In this document: in pieces, positions 23,703-32,542 of the stretch
Layout: each line of letters begins with the position of its first letter
How positions within the stretch are numbered: the stretch's first letter is position 1
DNA from: Magnetococcales bacterium
GTDB lineage: Bacteria > Pseudomonadota > Magnetococcia > Magnetococcales > JADFWU01
DNA length: 32,635 nt
Assembly (NCBI GenBank): GCA_015234045.1
Contig: JADFWU010000037.1
Location: forward strand, 1 to 32,635
Direction: 5' to 3'
Position numbers and translations under genes: made by a program
Notes under the pieces: generated by a model
Seen by the model: the letters and a program-made list of their open reading frames with translations, nothing else
Told to the model about the DNA's origin: nothing
Database searches by the model: none

Positions 23703-25178
23703 ATGGAGCATGCAAACAAAACCATTCTCGTCGCTGATGACGATCAAGCCATTCGATTTGTTCTTGAACACGCCCTGAGCCGGGCAGGATTTCAGGTCAA
23801 GACGTTTGAAGGCGGAAGAAAATTACTGGAACATGTTGATCAGGTGGGTGGCGATTTAGTAATCACCGATATCGCCATGCCCGACATCTCTGGACTGGAC
23901 CTACTCAAAACACTCAAGAAAACCCTACCAGACATACCGGTAATCGTAATTACTGCCCAGTCTACTCTGAATAATGCGGTTCAATCTTTTGAGCGCGGCG
24001 CTTACGAATATTTATCCAAACCATTTGATATCAACAAAATCGTTGATCTGACCAAACGAGCACTGAAGCCTGCCCAGCGACCGACACCTGCGACAACGCC
24101 TAAAGAAGAGCCGTTACCCAGTTCGGGATTTTCCGGTTTTATCGGTTCATCACGGGCCATGCAAGAACTGTTTCGAACCATTGGGCGACTCTCCAATACA
24201 GAGATGACTGTTCTGATTCATGGCGAGTCCGGCACCGGTAAAGAGTTGGTTGCCCGTTCAGTACACTCTTTCAGCCCACGCCGTGAAGGGCCGATGACGG
24301 CCATCAATATGGCAGCGATACCCAAGAATTTGATTGAAAGCGAACTATTTGGGCACGAGAAAGGCGCATTTACCGGCGCAATTTCTCAAAGAAACGGCCA
24401 TTTTGAACGCGCCCGAGGCGGCACGCTGTTTCTTGATGAGATCGGCGACATGCCCATGGATGCCCAAACCCGTCTGTTACGGGTGTTGCAAGACGGTACT
24501 TTTACGCGGGTTGGCGGTATTGAAACCATAAAAAGCGATGTACGTATTATCGCCGCGACCCATCAGGATCTACCCGCAGCCATCAGCGAAGGCCGGTTCC
24601 GCGAAGACCTGTTCTACCGCCTCAATGTCATTCCACTACATGTTCCAGCTCTGAGAACCCGGCGAGAGGACATCCCCATTCTGGCCGAACATTTCCTGAC
24701 CAAAGCGGCTGAGGAGATGAACATCAAAGCAAAACGGCTCGCGCCAGACTGCTTGGATCAACTTATTGCCCACGATTGGCCCGGTAATGTGCGTGAATTG
24801 GAAAACTTGATTTACCGGCTGATGGTGCTGGTGCCAGACGATATCGTCACGGCTGACCGGCTGAAACTGATTCATACCAAAAAATCTATTTCGAGAACAG
24901 AAAACAGTGAACCTCAAGAAAACCAACCAGAAACGCCACGGGAAAGCCCGTTACGCCAAGCCGTAACCCAAGAACTGGACCGCTATTTTGCTACTCTGGA
25001 CGGCTTACCTGCCAGCAATGTGTACGATGCCATCGTCCACCAGGTGGAAGGCGCACTTTTTTCACGTGTTCTCAGCGAAACCAACGGGAACCAAGTCAAA
25101 GCGAGCCAGATTCTGGGGATCAACCGCAACACACTGAGAAAAAAAATACGACAACAAGGCATTAATCCAAAAAAATAG
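23703..25178 (+). CDS. ntrC: Nitrogen regulation response regulator NtrC (sigma-54 activator)
   Basis: A transcription activator that works with RpoN at nitrogen-scavenging promoters. The 491 residues start with a receiver domain (phospho-Asp56 in VITDIAMP, Lys106). The AAA+ domain follows, with Walker A GESGTGKE (174-181), the sigma-54 contact loop GAFTGA (221-226), LFLDEIGDMP and VRIIAATHQDL. At the end is a Fis-type helix-turn-helix (GNQVKASQILGINRNTLRKKI). It is slightly longer than the usual 470 because of a Gln/Glu/Pro-rich linker before the DNA-binding part. It is immediately downstream of its kinase ntrB. An NtrX identity is less likely because of the dusB-ntrB neighbours. Confidence 0.93.
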   Translation: MEHANKTILVADDDQAIRFVLEHALSRAGFQVKTFEGGRKLLEHVDQVGGDLVITDIAMPDISGLDLLKTLKKTLPDIPVIVITAQSTLNNAVQSFERGAYEYLSKPFDINKIVDLTKRALKPAQRPTPATTPKEEPLPSSGFSGFIGSSRAMQELFRTIGRLSNTEMTVLIHGESGTGKELVARSVHSFSPRREGPMTAINMAAIPKNLIESELFGHEKGAFTGAISQRNGHFERARGGTLFLDEIGDMPMDAQTRLLRVLQDGTFTRVGGIETIKSDVRIIAATHQDLPAAISEGRFREDLFYRLNVIPLHVPALRTRREDIPILAEHFLTKAAEEMNIKAKRLAPDCLDQLIAHDWPGNVRELENLIYRLMVLVPDDIVTADRLKLIHTKKSISRTENSEPQENQPETPRESPLRQAVTQELDRYFATLDGLPASNVYDAIVHQVEGALFSRVLSETNGNQVKASQILGINRNTLRKKIRQQGINPKK

Positions 25179-25190
25179 GCTGCTCAAACG

Positions 25191-25219
25191 TTGACAGCTA
25201 TGGTGGTTTTCTTTAGCAT
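25191..25219 (+). promoter_or_regulatory. Promoter of the ATP synthase F0 genes
   Basis: A consensus TTGACA (25191-25196) and TAGCAT (25214-25219) with 17 bases between. The expected start near 25227 precedes the atpI ATG at 25245 by about 18 bases, and this supports that start codon. Confidence 0.72.
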
Positions 25220-25244
25220 GCACTCAGCTTTTGAGTGGTTACCA

Positions 25245-25487
25245 ATGGAAAAGTACCCTAAGAAAGCGGAAAAAAGCGGTTTGGGCATGGCTCTAAGCCT
25301 TGGATCAGAGATGGTTTCAGCCACTTTGATCGGAGTTGGAATGGGATATGGTCTTGATAGATGGCTTGAAACCAAGCCTTGGTTGACCATCCTGTTTCTC
25401 TTTTTCGGTATCGCCGCCGGATTCCGTAACATGTATCGGGCTGCTGTGAATTCCGATTCCAGCAACTCCAATTTTAGCGGGAATTGA
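25245..25487 (+). CDS. atpI: AtpI-like F0 assembly protein
   Basis: A small membrane protein encoded ahead of F0 genes and thought to assist c-ring assembly or Mg handling. From the ATG at 25245 it has 80 residues (MEKYPKKAEKSGLG). It has two membrane segments, the first GSEMVSATLIGVGMGYGLDRWL with the family's Gly-rich and Asp-Arg features, the second WLTILFLFFGIAAGFRNMYR. Upstream ATGs at 25200 and 25218 are open, but they would put the start inside the predicted promoter. It lies four bases before atpB. Confidence 0.8.
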   Translation: MEKYPKKAEKSGLGMALSLGSEMVSATLIGVGMGYGLDRWLETKPWLTILFLFFGIAAGFRNMYRAAVNSDSSNSNFSGN

Positions 25488-25491
25488 CCGA

Positions 25492-26280
25492 ATGACGACG
25501 TTGATCGCTTCCGCACATGCCTCCGCAGCGACGCATGCCGCAACAGCAGCACCTAAGATGGATCCTCTCCACCATTTTGAGGTACACAACTATGTGGATC
25601 TCTCGATGTTTGGTTTGGATATCTCAATCTCAAACTCTGTTGTCTGGATGTGGGTTGCAGTTGCTTGCGCCTTCGGCTTTTTCAAGTACGCCTTCCGAGA
25701 TCCGAAAGTTGTTCCCGGTCGCGCACAGCTGTTGGCAGAAACAGGGTTCCTGTTTATTCGACAGCTCGTTGAAGAGATGATCGGTAAAGAAGGCCGGAAA
25801 TATTTCCCAGCCATTCTGACACTGTTCTTCTTTGTGCTGTTCTGTAACTTGGTCGGTGTTATTCCTTCCTCGTATACGCCTACTTCACAGCTGATCGTCA
25901 CCGGCACACTTGCCATCGTGATCTTCTTCCTGTGTACGCTGCTGGGCTTTGCGAAACATGGCTTGAATTTTCTCAGTTTCTTCGTGCCCCATGGTGTACC
26001 TTCCGCCTTGCTGCTCCTGATGATCCCGATTGAGTTAATATCCTATCTGGCTCGTCCGGTTTCACTGTCCGTTCGTCTGTTTGCAAACATGACAGCTGGA
26101 CATACCGTCCTTGGTGTGCTTTTCTTCTTTACAGTAAGCCTGGATTGGTACGGTGCTTGGGTGCCTTTTGGTTTTTCCGTCGTTTTCAACGCATTCGAAA
26201 TGTTTATCGGCCTTATCCAGGCCTATATCTTTACCATTTTGACTTGTGTTTATATTAACGACTCGATTCATATGCACTGA
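25492..26280 (+). CDS. atpB: ATP synthase F0 subunit a
   Basis: The stator half-channel subunit that passes protons to the c-ring. The 262 residues have five to six membrane segments. The essential arginine is Arg195 in PVSLSVRLFANMTAGH, and the last helix contains FEMFIGLIQAYIFTIL with its conserved Gln. An N-terminal Ala/His-rich stretch precedes MDPLHHFEVH, where many alphaproteobacterial homologs begin, so a start at 25558 is possible. It follows atpI by four bases and precedes atpE by 75. Confidence 0.96.
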   Translation: MTTLIASAHASAATHAATAAPKMDPLHHFEVHNYVDLSMFGLDISISNSVVWMWVAVACAFGFFKYAFRDPKVVPGRAQLLAETGFLFIRQLVEEMIGKEGRKYFPAILTLFFFVLFCNLVGVIPSSYTPTSQLIVTGTLAIVIFFLCTLLGFAKHGLNFLSFFVPHGVPSALLLLMIPIELISYLARPVSLSVRLFANMTAGHTVLGVLFFFTVSLDWYGAWVPFGFSVVFNAFEMFIGLIQAYIFTILTCVYINDSIHMH

Positions 26281-26355
26281 TAGATGTCATCTCGACAATA
26301 GTGCTTATTAACTCTACAAACTGAATCCTGTGTCCGTTAGGGAGGAATAGAACAA

Positions 26356-26583
26356 ATGGAAAGCGCTGCCGCTTCGTTGATCGGTATGGGACTGTCTGCT
26401 ATCGGTTTTGCAGGCTCCGGTATTGGCCTTGGTATTCTCTTTGGTAAAACCATTGAAGCCATTGCTCGCCAGCCCGGTGCTGAATCCCAGGTCTCAAAAT
26501 ACATTTGGATCGGCGCGGCCTTCGTGGAAGCCATCGCTCTCTACGGTCTGGTCATCGCCTTTATCATCATGGGTAATGGTTGA
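26356..26583 (+). CDS. atpE: ATP synthase F0 subunit c
   Basis: The 75-residue proteolipid that forms the rotor ring. Helix 1 holds the glycine motif GSGIGLG (20-26), a polar loop RQPG follows, and helix 2 carries the ion-binding carboxylate Glu58 in FVEAIALYGL. No helix-1 Gln and no Ser/Thr beside Glu58 are present, so the ring is most likely proton-specific, not sodium-specific. A strong AGGGAGG site lies about ten bases before the ATG. Confidence 0.97.
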   Translation: MESAAASLIGMGLSAIGFAGSGIGLGILFGKTIEAIARQPGAESQVSKYIWIGAAFVEAIALYGLVIAFIIMGNG

Positions 26584-26601
26584 TAAAAAGAGAGTGAGAC
26601 A

Positions 26602-27165
26602 ATGATGATACCGATCGCACAGATCACATCTGCGGCTGGGGTAGGCGGTGGCCTCCCTCAGTTCGACACCAGCACTTTTGCTTCGCAAGGGTTTTGGACC
26701 GTTGTCTCTTTCGTCATCTTGATGTTCTTGATGGTTAAGCATGTCATTCCTGCAATCAATGATATTCTCGACGCACGTTCGAAAAGCATTGAAGGCGAGA
26801 TTGGCAAAGCCAAGAACATGCGGGAAGATGCTGAGAAAACACTTGCTGATTACCGCAAAAAATTGAAAGCGGCCTCTCAGGAAGCAACTCAGACCATCGA
26901 ATCCGCACGTCAGGACGCCAATCGCCAAAGGGAAGAATCTTTGGCTGAAGTGGACAAGGAAATCGCTAAAAAGCGTGATTCTGCCACTGAACAGATTGAA
27001 CTTGCCAAGCGTCAAGCAATGGAAGAGATTCAAACCATGGCTGTCGATATTGCCATGTTGGCGACTGAGAAACTGATCGCAAAATCAGTGACTAAGACGG
27101 ATGCCAACAAGATGGTTACCGAAGCCATTACAGAATTGAAGGACCAGGATATCAATCTTCACTGA
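26602..27165 (+). CDS. atpF: ATP synthase F0 subunit b (b' type)
   Basis: The peripheral stalk subunit linking F0 to F1. The 187 residues carry GLPQFDTSTFASQGFW ahead of a single membrane segment (TVVSFVILMFLMVKHVI), then a long charged helix that forms the dimeric stalk. The GLPQFDxSTF start is typical of alphaproteobacterial and cyanobacterial b' subunits, which normally pair with a separate b. No second b gene follows; a terminator does. The gene encoding b is therefore elsewhere, or this one forms a homodimer. F1 genes are also not in the window, as in split alphaproteobacterial operons. Confidence 0.92.
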   Translation: MMIPIAQITSAAGVGGGLPQFDTSTFASQGFWTVVSFVILMFLMVKHVIPAINDILDARSKSIEGEIGKAKNMREDAEKTLADYRKKLKAASQEATQTIESARQDANRQREESLAEVDKEIAKKRDSATEQIELAKRQAMEEIQTMAVDIAMLATEKLIAKSVTKTDANKMVTEAITELKDQDINLH

Positions 27166-27192
27166 TTGAGTGCCTGTTAAGTAAACAGTTTA

Positions 27193-27228
27193 AGCCTGTC
27201 CACACTCTGCTGTGGATAGGCTTTTTTT
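27193..27228 (+). terminator. Intrinsic terminator of the ATP synthase F0 operon
   Basis: AGCCTGTCCACA (27193-27204) pairs with TGTGGATAGGCT (27211-27222) with one G-U pair and a 6-base loop, followed by a T-run to 27228. Confidence 0.93.
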
Positions 27229-27529
27229 GTCTTTCCTGTAGGATAGTTGTGTATTTTTTTACATTTTGATATTTTTTCAGGTATAATTCAGGCTTCATTA
27301 GCATCAGATTTTTGCTATGCGAAGCTGATCATCAGAGCAAAAACATCACCAAAGCTGGAACGGCTGACTGTTCAAATTTTAGACGAAACCACTATATCAA
27401 TCACTGATCTGGCGTAAACCTGCCATGCGTCCCCAATCTCATGGCTATCAATAAAACGACAGCACAACAACGCCTATTTCAATATCAGCACCTCATAGTT
27501 CACCATTGATCCAAGGAAAAGAGGGTACC
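27229..27529. other. 301-bp intergenic region with dispersed repeat copy C
   Basis: It follows the F0 terminator. Dispersed repeat copy C occupies 27301-27395. No gene is visible; the promoter of the downstream response regulator should be at 27396-27529 but was not resolved. Confidence 0.5.
27301..27395. repeat. Dispersed repeat, copy C
   Basis: It shares ATGCGAAGC, GATCATCAGAGCAAAAA, GCTGGAACGGCTGACTGTTC and AAATTTTAGACGA with copy A but lacks the GCGCCGCTTTTG part. Confidence 0.65.
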
Positions 27530-27910
27530 TTGGCTGACATTCTGATCATAGATGATGATACAGATATTCTGATACATGCTGAAACAGTATTGGCCAAAGC
27601 GGGTCATACCGTTCGTACGGCTGTGGATGGCATTTCCGCGATACAGTTATTTCGTGAGATCAAACCAGATTTGGTAATAACCGACATATTCATGCCAACC
27701 AAGAGTGGCCTATCTCTCATTCCTGAGTTGCGTATCCACAATCCTGATATACGCATTATCGCCCTTTCAGGCGGGATGGATGGTGTCGGGATGGCAGGCT
27801 TTATTCTTGAGAGCGCAAAAAAAGCGGGGGCTCTGTTGACCCATGAAAAACCCGTTTCCAAAGAGGCTTTACTGGGACTTGTACAGGAAGCGCTTTCAAT
27901 CTCCCTATAA
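27530..27910 (+). CDS. Single-domain response regulator
   Basis: A 126-residue receiver domain with no output domain. Acidic pocket residues lie in ILIIDDDTD, the phospho-Asp is in VITDIFMP (Asp52), and the conserved Lys is in HEKPVS. The probable start is the TTG at 27530, preceded by AAGAGGG; translation from a TTG at 27506 would add eight residues. No kinase is adjacent. Such CheY- or Spo0F-like proteins pass phosphate or bind a partner; the pathway is unknown. Confidence 0.82.
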   Translation: MADILIIDDDTDILIHAETVLAKAGHTVRTAVDGISAIQLFREIKPDLVITDIFMPTKSGLSLIPELRIHNPDIRIIALSGGMDGVGMAGFILESAKKAGALLTHEKPVSKEALLGLVQEALSISL

Positions 27911-27977
27911 ATTCAAACCATATTTGAAAAACGTTTCACACGCCATATCCCGAACTTGAGATTAGAGAAAGAACCCT

Positions 27978-29129
27978 ATGGACGTTGGCTCCCCTCTCCC
28001 ACTGCTTCGCGCTCTATTGCGTGTCGCATCCATAACGCCACGTGATAATGGATGTCAGGAGATTTTGATCAATCGACTGACAGCGCTGGGCTTTACGGTT
28101 CATCGCCTGAAATATGGCTCGGTGGAAAACTTCTACGCCCGACTTGGCACAACGGGACGCAATTTTTGCTTTGCCGGGCATACGGATGTTGTTCCTGTAG
28201 GCGATCCAAACGCTTGGCAGGCTGATCCCTTTCAAGCCGAAATCCACGATGGTCTTCTCTATGGTCGTGGTGTGGTGGATATGAAAGGCGGTATTGCCGC
28301 CATGGTTGCAGCGGTTGAGCAATTTTTAGCCAACAGGCCGGATTTTATTCAGCATGACAGTCTATCGTTTCTGATCACCGGTGATGAAGAAGGCGATGCC
28401 ATTGATGGCACGGTCAAGGTGCTGGATTGGTTGGCGGAGCATAACGAGACATTGGATCTCTGCCTTGTTGGTGAACCATCCAATGCACGTATTTTGGGCG
28501 ATGCCATCAAGAATGGGCGGCGCGGATCAGTCAATGGTGAGATAACCATCCACGGTATTCAGGGTCATGTGGCCTATCCTCATTTAGCCAACAATCCACT
28601 GCATGCGGCTTTTCAAGCTTTTGCTGATTTGGCCGCCATTGAATTTGACACTGGCAATGAAAGTTTCTCTGCCACCAGTTTTCAATTTACTTGGATCAAT
28701 AGTGGCGATGGCACAACCAACGTGATACCAGCTGATCTCAAGGCTGGTTTCAACATCCGGTTCAATACCGAGCAAACGGCTGAAGGGTTGGAATCCCGTA
28801 TTCGGGACACCCTGTCCAACGCTTTGGCAAAATCCAAGACCATGTTTGATCTTGAGATGCGTTTATCCGGCCTTCCCTTTCTCAGTGCTGATGGAGCGCT
28901 ACTGTTTGAACTCTCAGAAGCCATTGAAGAGGTTACCGGCCAAAAGCCTGAAAGATCGACAGGCGGCGGCACATCCGATGCGCGGTTTATTTCTCAGGTT
29001 TGCCCTCAAACGGTTGAGTTTGGGCTTGTTGGACGAACTATGCACAAAGTGAATGAGTGCGCCCCTGTTGAGGATATTGAAAATTTGTCACGCATTTATT
29101 ACCGATTCCTTGAGCGCCTCTTTATCTGA
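27978..29129 (+). CDS. dapE: Succinyl-diaminopimelate desuccinylase
   Basis: DapE removes succinate from N-succinyl-LL-diaminopimelate in lysine and peptidoglycan synthesis, using two Zn ions. The 383 residues show FAGHTDVVPVGD (His68, Asp70), YGRGVVDMKGG (Asp101), TGDEEGDA (Glu137/Glu138), GEPSN, STGGGTSDARF and the C-terminal RTMHKVNE with the last zinc His. The length is normal (about 375). The ATG at 27978 is 67 bases after the response regulator. Confidence 0.95.
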   Translation: MDVGSPLPLLRALLRVASITPRDNGCQEILINRLTALGFTVHRLKYGSVENFYARLGTTGRNFCFAGHTDVVPVGDPNAWQADPFQAEIHDGLLYGRGVVDMKGGIAAMVAAVEQFLANRPDFIQHDSLSFLITGDEEGDAIDGTVKVLDWLAEHNETLDLCLVGEPSNARILGDAIKNGRRGSVNGEITIHGIQGHVAYPHLANNPLHAAFQAFADLAAIEFDTGNESFSATSFQFTWINSGDGTTNVIPADLKAGFNIRFNTEQTAEGLESRIRDTLSNALAKSKTMFDLEMRLSGLPFLSADGALLFELSEAIEEVTGQKPERSTGGGTSDARFISQVCPQTVEFGLVGRTMHKVNECAPVEDIENLSRIYYRFLERLFI

Positions 29130-29181
29130 TACTGTACTCACTATATTATTATCTCAATTTTCAAACGTTAGAGGAAATGGC

Positions 29182-29589
29182 ATGAAAGCACACAACAAAC
29201 CCCATAGTTTCTGGTCTTTGACCGCACTTTTTATCGCTCTATGTGGACTCTGTTTTTCTGGCTCCGCGCTTGCCCATCCCGGCGGATTGGATAAGAAGGG
29301 ATGTCACACTAATCACAAGACATCTGACTATCACTGTCACCAGAAAGCAGACAAAAAAACAGACAAAAAAACAGACAAAGAGTCTGATCACAAATCCAAA
29401 AAAGACAAACGCGCCAAGAAGAAAAATGAGAACGATGACAAAGAGGATCAAGAGAAGAAAGATAAACTAGACAAGCAGCAGAAAAAGAGCAGCAAAGATA
29501 AAGACAAAAAGAAAGAAAAGAGCAGCAAAGATAAAGACAAAAAGAAAGAAAAGAGCAGCAAAGATAAAGACAAAAAGGACGAGAAGTAA
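29182..29589 (+). CDS. Secreted Lys-rich protein with YHYH-like motif and 11-residue repeats
   Basis: A 135-residue exported protein. A signal peptide (1-31) ends in GSALA before HPGG. The short motif HPGGLDKKGCHTNHKTSDYHCH (with Cys41, His42, His45, His51, Cys52, His53) is the type found in YHYH-domain proteins and could bind metal. Residues 54-135 are almost entirely Lys, Asp, Glu, Ser and Gln. They end in three copies of an 11-residue unit (KSSKDKDKKKE) encoded by a 33-base tandem repeat at 29485-29583. I chose the ATG at 29182 for its GAGGAAA site. The function is unknown; the charged tail may bind wall polymers, nucleic acid or polyanions. Confidence 0.75.
   Translation: MKAHNKPHSFWSLTALFIALCGLCFSGSALAHPGGLDKKGCHTNHKTSDYHCHQKADKKTDKKTDKESDHKSKKDKRAKKKNENDDKEDQEKKDKLDKQQKKSSKDKDKKKEKSSKDKDKKKEKSSKDKDKKDEK
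29485..29583 (+). repeat. 33-bp tandem repeat, three units
   Basis: The units at 29485-29517 and 29518-29550 appear identical, and the third (29551-29583) differs in its last two codons. They keep the reading frame of the secreted Lys-rich protein and encode an 11-residue unit. Confidence 0.9.
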
Positions 29590-29629
29590 TCATCATGTCA
29601 CTCGTGACTTCTGACAGTTTGAATACCTC

Positions 29630-31537
29630 ATGACAGCCTCTGGTTCAGGAAGCGCCCGTATTCTGATCGTTGAGGACAGCCGGGTTCAGGCGCTTCTTCT
29701 GTCGCGCATTCTTGAAGAAGCGGGCCACACCCCAGCGACTGCAAACAATGGTCAAGAGGCTTTGGAACAGATTGCGTCAGAGCCTCCTCAATTGGTCATC
29801 AGCGACATCAACATGCCCATCATGGATGGCTATACCATGTGTCGCACGTTGAAAAACGATGCACAATTGAGCCATATTCCGGTTATTTTGCTCTCGGATC
29901 TCTCCAATATGGAAGAGATTGTGTTTGGTCTTGAGTCTCGTGCGGATAATTACATTCTCAAACCCTATGACTCAGATGATCTATTACAGAAGGTCTCTCA
30001 ATTACTGCAAAGCGAGCAAACAGCCTCTATTGAACCCGGCGAACCACTGCCTGTTACCATTGAGGGCAAATCGTTTAATATTCGCTCAGACCGCCCACAG
30101 ATTTTGCGTTTTCTGCTCTCCATCTATGCCAGTGCGCTGAAGAAAAACCGCGAGCTACACAAAACACAGGCAACGCTTAAACAGGTTAACGAAAACCTCG
30201 AATCCGCAGTAGACGTTTCTCAGTCTGCCAATCAGAAGCTGGCCATATCAGAAAACAACTATCGAATCCTGGTGCAAACGGTTCCAGACATCATCTATCA
30301 ACTGGACACCCAGGGCTGTTTTACATTTGTAAACTATGCGGTAGAAAAGCTGGGCTTTACCCCAGACGAACTAATCGGCCAGCACTTTAAGACCATTCTC
30401 AGTGACGACTGTTTTGAGAAAGTCAGCTATGACTGTGCTGTTCGTCCACTTATTGAGTCTGATCAACTGCCCAACATACCACCAAAACTGTTTGATGAAC
30501 GTCGAGGCCGAGATCGTAAGACCATGGATTTGGAAATAGATCTGGTCAATCATGAATCCGGCGAAACGATGTCAGGACTTCTGGAACAGTACGACGCTCC
30601 CCTGGTCACCGGCGAGGTAAACAGCGCAGGAATCACAGCTCCTGAAGGACAGGGCCATTATCTGGGCACGGTTGGTGTCATTCGTGATATTACCCGACGA
30701 AAAGAGGTAGAAGCGCGTCTTGCGGAGTCCAATCGTAAGCTAAACACCATGCTTGAGCGTGTGGAGCGTGCCAATCGCAAAGTGATCGACTCCATCCAGT
30801 ATGCAAAACGCATTCAGCAAGCCATACTGCCTCATAGTGAGCGTTTTTTCAGGAATTTACCGGACAGTTTTCTGCTTTGGCTGCCTCGGGATATCGTCAG
30901 CGGCGATCTCTATTTTACCGAGTTTCATTCTGATTGGGCGATTCTCGCGGTTTTGGACTGTACGGGCCATGGTGTACCTGGCGCATTTATGACCATGATT
31001 GCCAATGCCAGTCTTAAACAGATCATTGTTGATGAACGGGAACATGATCCCGCGAAGATACTGTATCGTCTCAATCGATTGGTTAAAGAGGCCTTGCGCC
31101 AGGATACCGGAGAAACCACTTCTGACGATGGACTTGATGCGAGCATTTGCTTTATAGATAAAGCCAATCATCAGTTAATTCATGCAGGTGCGCGACTGGG
31201 ACTATTCCATCTTCGCAACGGCAAAGCGATTCAAATCAAGGGCGACCGCATGAGCATTGGTTATCGCCGCTCTGACATTCATTTTGAATTCAATCACCAT
31301 GTCATATCACTGAATGAACACGATGCGTTCTATATGGCAACAGACGGGCTAGCAGATCAAGCAGGCGGTGATAAGGGATTTCCTTTTGGACACCGTCGAT
31401 TTATCAAACTGCTTGAACAGAACCACCGGGTTCCCATATCTGAACAGGGCACTCTGATCAATGATGCTTTGCATCACTATCAAGGCAAGAATGAGCGCCG
31501 TGATGACATCACGGTTATCGGGTTTCAAGTCAGTTAG
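29630..31537 (+). CDS. Receiver-PAS-PP2C (SpoIIE-type) protein phosphatase
   Basis: A 635-residue signalling protein. Residues about 10-125 form a receiver domain (phospho-Asp59 in VISDINMP, Lys in LKPYD). About 155-210 is a coiled coil. About 215-375 is a PAS domain (ILVQTVPDIIYQLDTQG to EARLAESNRK). About 395-635 is a metal-dependent PP2C/SpoIIE phosphatase domain with LPRDIVSGDLYF, LDCTGHGVPGAFM, SDDGLDASICFID, MATDGLADQ and a final RRDDITVIGF, so all metal ligands are kept. The likely job is dephosphorylating an anti-sigma-antagonist (STAS-type) or similar Ser/Thr target under two-component control. No such partner or kinase lies nearby. It begins 40 bases after the Lys-rich gene, with no clear ribosome-binding site. 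Confidence 0.87.
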   Translation: MTASGSGSARILIVEDSRVQALLLSRILEEAGHTPATANNGQEALEQIASEPPQLVISDINMPIMDGYTMCRTLKNDAQLSHIPVILLSDLSNMEEIVFGLESRADNYILKPYDSDDLLQKVSQLLQSEQTASIEPGEPLPVTIEGKSFNIRSDRPQILRFLLSIYASALKKNRELHKTQATLKQVNENLESAVDVSQSANQKLAISENNYRILVQTVPDIIYQLDTQGCFTFVNYAVEKLGFTPDELIGQHFKTILSDDCFEKVSYDCAVRPLIESDQLPNIPPKLFDERRGRDRKTMDLEIDLVNHESGETMSGLLEQYDAPLVTGEVNSAGITAPEGQGHYLGTVGVIRDITRRKEVEARLAESNRKLNTMLERVERANRKVIDSIQYAKRIQQAILPHSERFFRNLPDSFLLWLPRDIVSGDLYFTEFHSDWAILAVLDCTGHGVPGAFMTMIANASLKQIIVDEREHDPAKILYRLNRLVKEALRQDTGETTSDDGLDASICFIDKANHQLIHAGARLGLFHLRNGKAIQIKGDRMSIGYRRSDIHFEFNHHVISLNEHDAFYMATDGLADQAGGDKGFPFGHRRFIKLLEQNHRVPISEQGTLINDALHHYQGKNERRDDITVIGFQVS

Positions 31538-31619
31538 AAACGGTTTCAGAGCCTGTTTTGGGTTCAAGCAGGATCCGTAAAATGGAACTATTCAGTTCAT
31601 TACAGATCGGAGTTGATCA

Positions 31620-32510
31620 ATGAAAAACGATGAAGCCATTACTCCAGAATCCGTATACCTGAACCGCCGTAAATTCATTAAAACCGGTGTCACTGCCTTA
31701 GCGGCTGCTCCGCTGGCACTCTCCGCCCCCAACCTGCTTCACGCCGCAGAGAGTGAAGATAAGCCGACCGATTATGAAGAGATCACCAGTTACTGTAACT
31801 TCTACGAATTGGGCTCTCGGAAAAAAGATCCTGCCAAAAACGCCCACTGGCTGAAAACCGAACCCTGGTCTGTGGTAGTAGATGGTGAAGTCAACAAGCC
31901 AGGCACCGTTCCCCTTGAGACATTGCTGAAACCACACACACCCCAGGACCGCATCTACCGCATGCGTTGCGTTGAGACCTGGTCAATGGTCATCCCTTGG
32001 CAGGGCATCCCTTTGGCAGACATTCTCAAGCGATTTGAACCGACAGAAAAAGCCCGCTATGTTTCATTCGAAACCTTGCTGGACCCGGACACCCTCAAAG
32101 GCCAAGAGCGCCCTATCCTGGAGTGGCCCTATCGCGAAGGATTGCGCCTGGATGAAGCCATGCATCCACTGACCTTGATAGCCACAGGCCTCTATGGAAA
32201 ACCCCTACCCAACCAAAACGGTGCGCCACTACGGCTTGTCGTGCCGTGGAAATATGGTTTCAAAAGCATTAAATCCATTGTGCGTATCACACTGACCACC
32301 GAACAGCCGTACACCTCCTGGAACCATCATGGGCCCAATGAGTATGGATTCTACGCCAACGTCAATCCCGATGTGGATCATCCGCGTTGGAGTCAGAGTA
32401 AAGAGCGACGTATTGGAGAATTTTTTAAACGGGATACACTGATGTTCAATGGATACGGCGAAGCGGTTGCCCATTTATATAAAGGCATGGATTTGAAGCG
32501 TTATTTCTGA
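31620..32510 (+). CDS. msrP: Protein-methionine-sulfoxide reductase catalytic subunit MsrP (YedY)
   Basis: A periplasmic molybdoenzyme of the sulfite oxidase fold that reduces methionine sulfoxide in proteins. The 296 residues begin with a twin-arginine signal (NRRKFIK, Arg16-Arg17, then [11 protein letters not shown]). The molybdenum-coordinating cysteine is Cys117 in [15 protein letters not shown]. Later landmarks are [33 protein letters not shown] and the C-terminal MFNGYGEA. It is a little shorter than E. coli MsrP. CGGAG precedes the ATG. The cofactor is the non-nucleotide form, supplied by the Moco operon at the left. Its heme partner MsrQ is not seen in the ~120 bases left before the window ends. 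Confidence 0.93.
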   Translation: MKNDEAITPESVYLNRRKFIKTGVTALAAAPLALSAPNLLHAAESEDKPTDYEEITSYCNFYELGSRKKDPAKNAHWLKTEPWSVVVDGEVNKPGTVPLETLLKPHTPQDRIYRMRCVETWSMVIPWQGIPLADILKRFEPTEKARYVSFETLLDPDTLKGQERPILEWPYREGLRLDEAMHPLTLIATGLYGKPLPNQNGAPLRLVVPWKYGFKSIKSIVRITLTTEQPYTSWNHHGPNEYGFYANVNPDVDHPRWSQSKERRIGEFFKRDTLMFNGYGEAVAHLYKGMDLKRYF

Positions 32511-32542
32511 GTGCCTGAACAGGCTCTATTGATCATACAGTC

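Noticed and set aside
29239-29596. Minus-strand Cys/Phe-rich frames opposite the Lys-rich gene
   Set aside because: They are complementary readings of Lys/Asp codons. The plus-strand frame has a signal peptide, a known motif and a ribosome-binding site.
32512-32525. Possible terminator hairpin after msrP (GCCTG-AA-CAGGC)
   Set aside because: The loop is only two bases and the stem short, with no real T-run, so it is too weak to call.
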